From: Streptomyces sp. GQFP
GTDB taxonomy: Bacteria > Actinomycetota > Actinomycetes > Streptomycetales > Streptomycetaceae
Direction of reading: 5' to 3'
Assembly (NCBI RefSeq): GCF_021545335.1
Contig: NZ_CP089312.1
Span: forward strand, 3,658,001 to 3,722,000
Length of the DNA stretch: 64,000 nucleotides
Shown: piece by piece, positions 62,041 to 64,000 of the stretch
Layout: each line of letters begins with the position of its first letter
Numbering within the stretch: position 1 is the stretch's first letter
Program-made: the position numbers and the translations under genes
The notes under the pieces: model-generated
Told to the model about the DNA's origin: nothing
The model's input: only the letters and a program-made list of their open reading frames with translations
The model's database searches: none

Positions 62041-62255
62041 GAATTGGCCTTCGGCCTCTCTCGCCGGGGTTTCCTGGATGCGCCATCCCTCTCCCCACTC
62101 ACTCAGTGGCGGGACGGGTGCGGTGCGGGGGACCTACGGCGTAGTAAGTCGTACGGGCGTCAGGCGCCCAACCCTCCTAGCCTAAGCCATGGAGGGGTGG
62201 GCACCTGACCAACCCATTTGCTTACCGAGAGCTTCCGGAATCCCGAATTAGGGGA

Positions 62256-62441
62256 TTACCAGGAGCTCTTGGTCACGCCCGGCAGCTCGCCACGGTGAGC
62301 CATCTCACGAAGGCAGACGCGGCACAGGCCGAACTTGCGGTACACGGAGTGCGGACGGCCGCAGCGCTGGCAGCGCGTGTAGCCACGTACACCGAACTTG
62401 GGCTTACGAGCAGCCTTGGCAATCAGAGCCTTCTTCGCCAT
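62256..62441 (-). CDS. rpsN: 30S ribosomal protein S14, zinc-binding type Z
   Basis: 61 residues from ATG 62441. MAKKALIAKAARKPKFGVRG, then the zinc ribbon C-x2-C (RCQRCGRPH) and C-x2-C (GLCRVCLREMAHRG). All four Cys are present, so this is the zinc form; Streptomyces also carries a zinc-independent paralogue elsewhere. It lies 5 nt after rplE. Confidence 0.97.
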   Translation of the reverse strand: MAKKALIAKAARKPKFGVRGYTRCQRCGRPHSVYRKFGLCRVCLREMAHRGELPGVTKSSW

Positions 62442-62446
62442 CTCGC

Positions 62447-63004
62447 TTACGCCTCCTTGAAGGGGAAGCCGAGGTGACGGAGAAGGGCGCGGCCTTCGGC
62501 GTCGTTGGTCGCCGTGGTCACCACGGTGATGTCCATACCCCGGGTGCGGTCGATCTTGTCCTGGTCGATCTCGTGGAACATGACCTGCTCGGTGAGACCG
62601 AAGGTGTAGTTGCCACGACCGTCGAACTGCTTGGGAGACAGACCACGGAAGTCGCGGATGCGCGGCAGCGCGAGCGACAGGGTGCGGTCCAGGAACTCCC
62701 ACATGCGGTCGCCACGAAGCGTGACGTGGGCACCGATCGGCTGACCCTCACGCAGCTTGAACTGCGCGATGGACTTGCGGGCCTTGGTGACGGCCGGCTT
62801 CTGACCGGTGATCGTGGTGAGGTCGCGGATGGCGCCCTCGATCAGCTTGGAGTCGCGGGCGGCGTCGCCCACACCCATGTTGACCACGATCTTGACGAGG
62901 CCGGGGATCTGCATGACGTTCTCGTACGAGAACTCCTCACGCAGCTTGCCCGCGATCTCCTCGCGGTACTTCGTCTTGAGACGCGGAGTGGTGGTGGTCG
63001 TCAT
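62447..63004 (-). CDS. rplE: 50S ribosomal protein L5
   Basis: 185 residues, 5S rRNA-binding. YREEIAGKLREEFSYENVMQ, KIVVNMGVGDAARDSKLIEG, KAVTKARKSIAQFKLREGQP-type block and FSLPRIRDFRGLSPK-like segment identify it. Its start overlaps the rplX stop (TGATG). Confidence 0.98.
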   Translation of the reverse strand: MTTTTTPRLKTKYREEIAGKLREEFSYENVMQIPGLVKIVVNMGVGDAARDSKLIEGAIRDLTTITGQKPAVTKARKSIAQFKLREGQPIGAHVTLRGDRMWEFLDRTLSLALPRIRDFRGLSPKQFDGRGNYTFGLTEQVMFHEIDQDKIDRTRGMDITVVTTATNDAEGRALLRHLGFPFKEA

Positions 63005-63327
63005 CAGATGTCCTCACCCGTCCGCTTGGCAACGCGAACCTTGTTGCCCTCGTCGTCGAAGCGGTAACCGACACGCGTGACGACCTTCTTGCCGTCCTTC
63101 TCAACGACCAGCTGGACGTTGGAGACGTGGACGGGCGCCTCGGTCGTGACGATGCCGCCGGCCTGCGAACCCTTCGCGGTCGGGCCGGCCTTGGTGTGCT
63201 TCTTGACCCGGTTGACACCCTCGACCAGGACGCGGTCCTCGCGGGGGAAGGCCGCGATGACCTTGCCCTGCTTGCCCTTGTCCTTACCGGTGATGACCTG
63301 AACCAGGTCGCCCTTCTTGATCTTCAT
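63004..63327 (-). CDS. rplX: 50S ribosomal protein L24
   Basis: 107 residues. KKGDLVQVITGKDKGKQGKV is the KOW motif, and RVLVEGVNRVKKHTKAGPTA follows. It starts 2 nt after rplN. Confidence 0.98.
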   Translation of the reverse strand: MKIKKGDLVQVITGKDKGKQGKVIAAFPREDRVLVEGVNRVKKHTKAGPTAKGSQAGGIVTTEAPVHVSNVQLVVEKDGKKVVTRVGYRFDDEGNKVRVAKRTGEDI

Positions 63328-63329
63328 GC

Positions 63330-63698
63330 TTACAGCACCTCCGGCGCGAGCGAGATGATCTTCATGAACTTCTTCTCGCGCAGCTCCCGGCCCACCGGGC
63401 CGAAGATACGGGTGCCACGAGGGTCGCCGTCGTTCTTCAGAACAACAGCGGCGTTCTCGTCGAAACGGATGTACGAGCCGTCCGGACGGCGGCGCTCCTT
63501 GACGGTGCGAACGATGACCGCCTTGATGACGTCACCCTTCTTCACGTTGCCGCCGGGGATCGCGTCCTTGACGGTGGCGACGATCACGTCACCGATGCCC
63601 GCGTAGCGGCGACCGGAGCCACCGAGGACACGGATGCAAAGGATTTCCTTCGCACCAGTGTTGTCGGCGACACGCAGTCGCGACTCCTGCTGGATCAC
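63330..63698 (-). CDS. rplN: 50S ribosomal protein L14
   Basis: 122 residues from GTG 63698, with GGAG upstream; the longer frame is not used. It starts IQQESRLRVADNTGAKEILC. The signature GSGRRYAGIGDVIVATVKDA and the end FMKIISLAPEVL are clear. It is the first gene of the spc-type part, after a gap of about 110 bp with two hairpins. Confidence 0.98.
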   Translation of the reverse strand: MIQQESRLRVADNTGAKEILCIRVLGGSGRRYAGIGDVIVATVKDAIPGGNVKKGDVIKAVIVRTVKERRRPDGSYIRFDENAAVVLKNDGDPRGTRIFGPVGRELREKKFMKIISLAPEVL

Positions 63699-63729
63699 GT
63701 CTATCTCCTGATTGTCTGCCGGTTCCCCA

Positions 63730-63798
63730 ATACGGGGTTGTCTGTGCAACCCCGTATCGGAGCCTGGCGGAACTGCCCTGCGGGATTACCCCCGCAGG
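63730..63798 (-). terminator. Two hairpins between rpsQ and rplN
   Basis: Hairpin one pairs CCTGCGGG (63777-63784) with CCCGCAGG (63791-63798). Hairpin two pairs ATACGGGGTTG (63730-63740) with CAACCCCGTAT (63747-63757), an exact 11-bp stem. They mark the boundary between S10-type and spc-type gene groups. They may be attenuators or RNA-processing sites. Confidence 0.7.
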
Positions 63799-63808
63799 AA
63801 TTACTTGG

Positions 63809-64000
63809 CTACTTCGCCTTCTCGAGGATCTCGACGATGCGCCAGCGCTTCGTGGCGGACAGCGGACGCGTCTCCATGAGGAGGACACGGTCGCCGATGC
63901 CGGCAGCGTTCTGCTCGTCGTGCGCCTTGAGCTTGCTCGTACGGCGGATGACCTTGCCGTACAGCGCGTGCTTCACACGGTCCTCGACAGCGACGACGAC
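63809..64000 (-). CDS. rpsQ: 30S ribosomal protein S17 (partial)
   Basis: The C-terminal 63 residues are visible, ending in TAG at 63809; the start lies off the right edge. VKHALYGKVIRRTSKLKAHD, GIGDRVLLMETRPLSATKRW and RIVEILEKAK identify S17. Upstream genes (rpmC, rplP) are expected beyond the window. Confidence 0.95.
   Translation of the reverse strand, partial: VVVAVEDRVKHALYGKVIRRTSKLKAHDEQNAAGIGDRVLLMETRPLSATKRWRIVEILEKAK

Overview
The window is high-GC actinobacterial chromosome, almost certainly Streptomyces. GTG starts are common, genes are densely packed, and the ribosomal spc operon order ends in rpoA-rplQ-truA. Also typical of the genus are an XRE/DUF5753 + DUF397 + ATPase regulator trio, and the dispersed intergenic repeats.

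Layout. (1) 1-7600, mostly minus strand: rimI (partial), tsaB, an iron-box small gene, tsaE, an alpha/beta hydrolase, alr, an L,D-transpeptidase and the NAD(P)HX repair enzyme. One plus-strand gene here (1083-1646) looks like an L,D-transpeptidase that has lost its catalytic Cys. (2) 7746-16091: a large nSTAND NTPase-WD40 protein behind a tiny leader ORF that ends in a TTA codon, then acpS, a DUF4034-like gene, an M16 peptidase and two tandem DUF6461-like paralogues. (3) 16152-23305: a 5'-truncated Rpn-like nuclease gene, the regulator trio, glmS, two paralogous lipoproteins and a probable immunity gene. (4) 23302-34680: a 7.5-kb Rhs/YD-repeat polymorphic toxin (ricin-B, HINT and a variable C-terminal toxin), divergent from a DNRLRE/FG-GAP secreted protein. 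(5) 34760-42661: coaA, a DUF389 membrane protein, a Tat-exported beta-helix protein, a decayed two-component system, glmM, rpsI, rplM and a membrane-anchored protein. (6) 42837-51151: a second beta-helix protein, then a tight run of GT2 glycosyltransferase, TIM-barrel glycosidase, NDP-sugar pyrophosphorylase and AT3-SGNH O-acyltransferase. (7) 51105-64000, minus strand: truA, rplQ, rpoA, rpsK, rpsM, rpmJ, infA, map, adk, secY, rplO, rpmD, rpsE, rplR, rplF, rpsH, rpsN, rplE, rplX, rplN and rpsQ (partial).

How it works together. Much of the conserved backbone supplies translation (ribosomal proteins, RNA polymerase alpha, initiation factor, TsaB/TsaE for t6A) and cell-wall precursors (GlmS and GlmM for UDP-GlcNAc, Alr for D-Ala, L,D-transpeptidase cross-linking), plus CoaA and AcpS for CoA and acyl carriers. 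Accessory modules sit in the gaps.

The most interesting accessory block is region 6. It has the parts of a synthase-dependent exopolysaccharide system: a polymerising GT2, a dedicated hydrolase, nucleotide-sugar supply and an O-acetyltransferase. Motifs fit a mannose-type polymer, but this is inference. Its last gene overlaps the 3' end of truA by 47 bp, as if the block was dropped against the ribosomal cluster. The Rhs toxin/immunity pair (overlapping at ATGA) and the nSTAND protein are the candidate conflict systems.

All calls come from reading the sequence and family knowledge; no database search was run.
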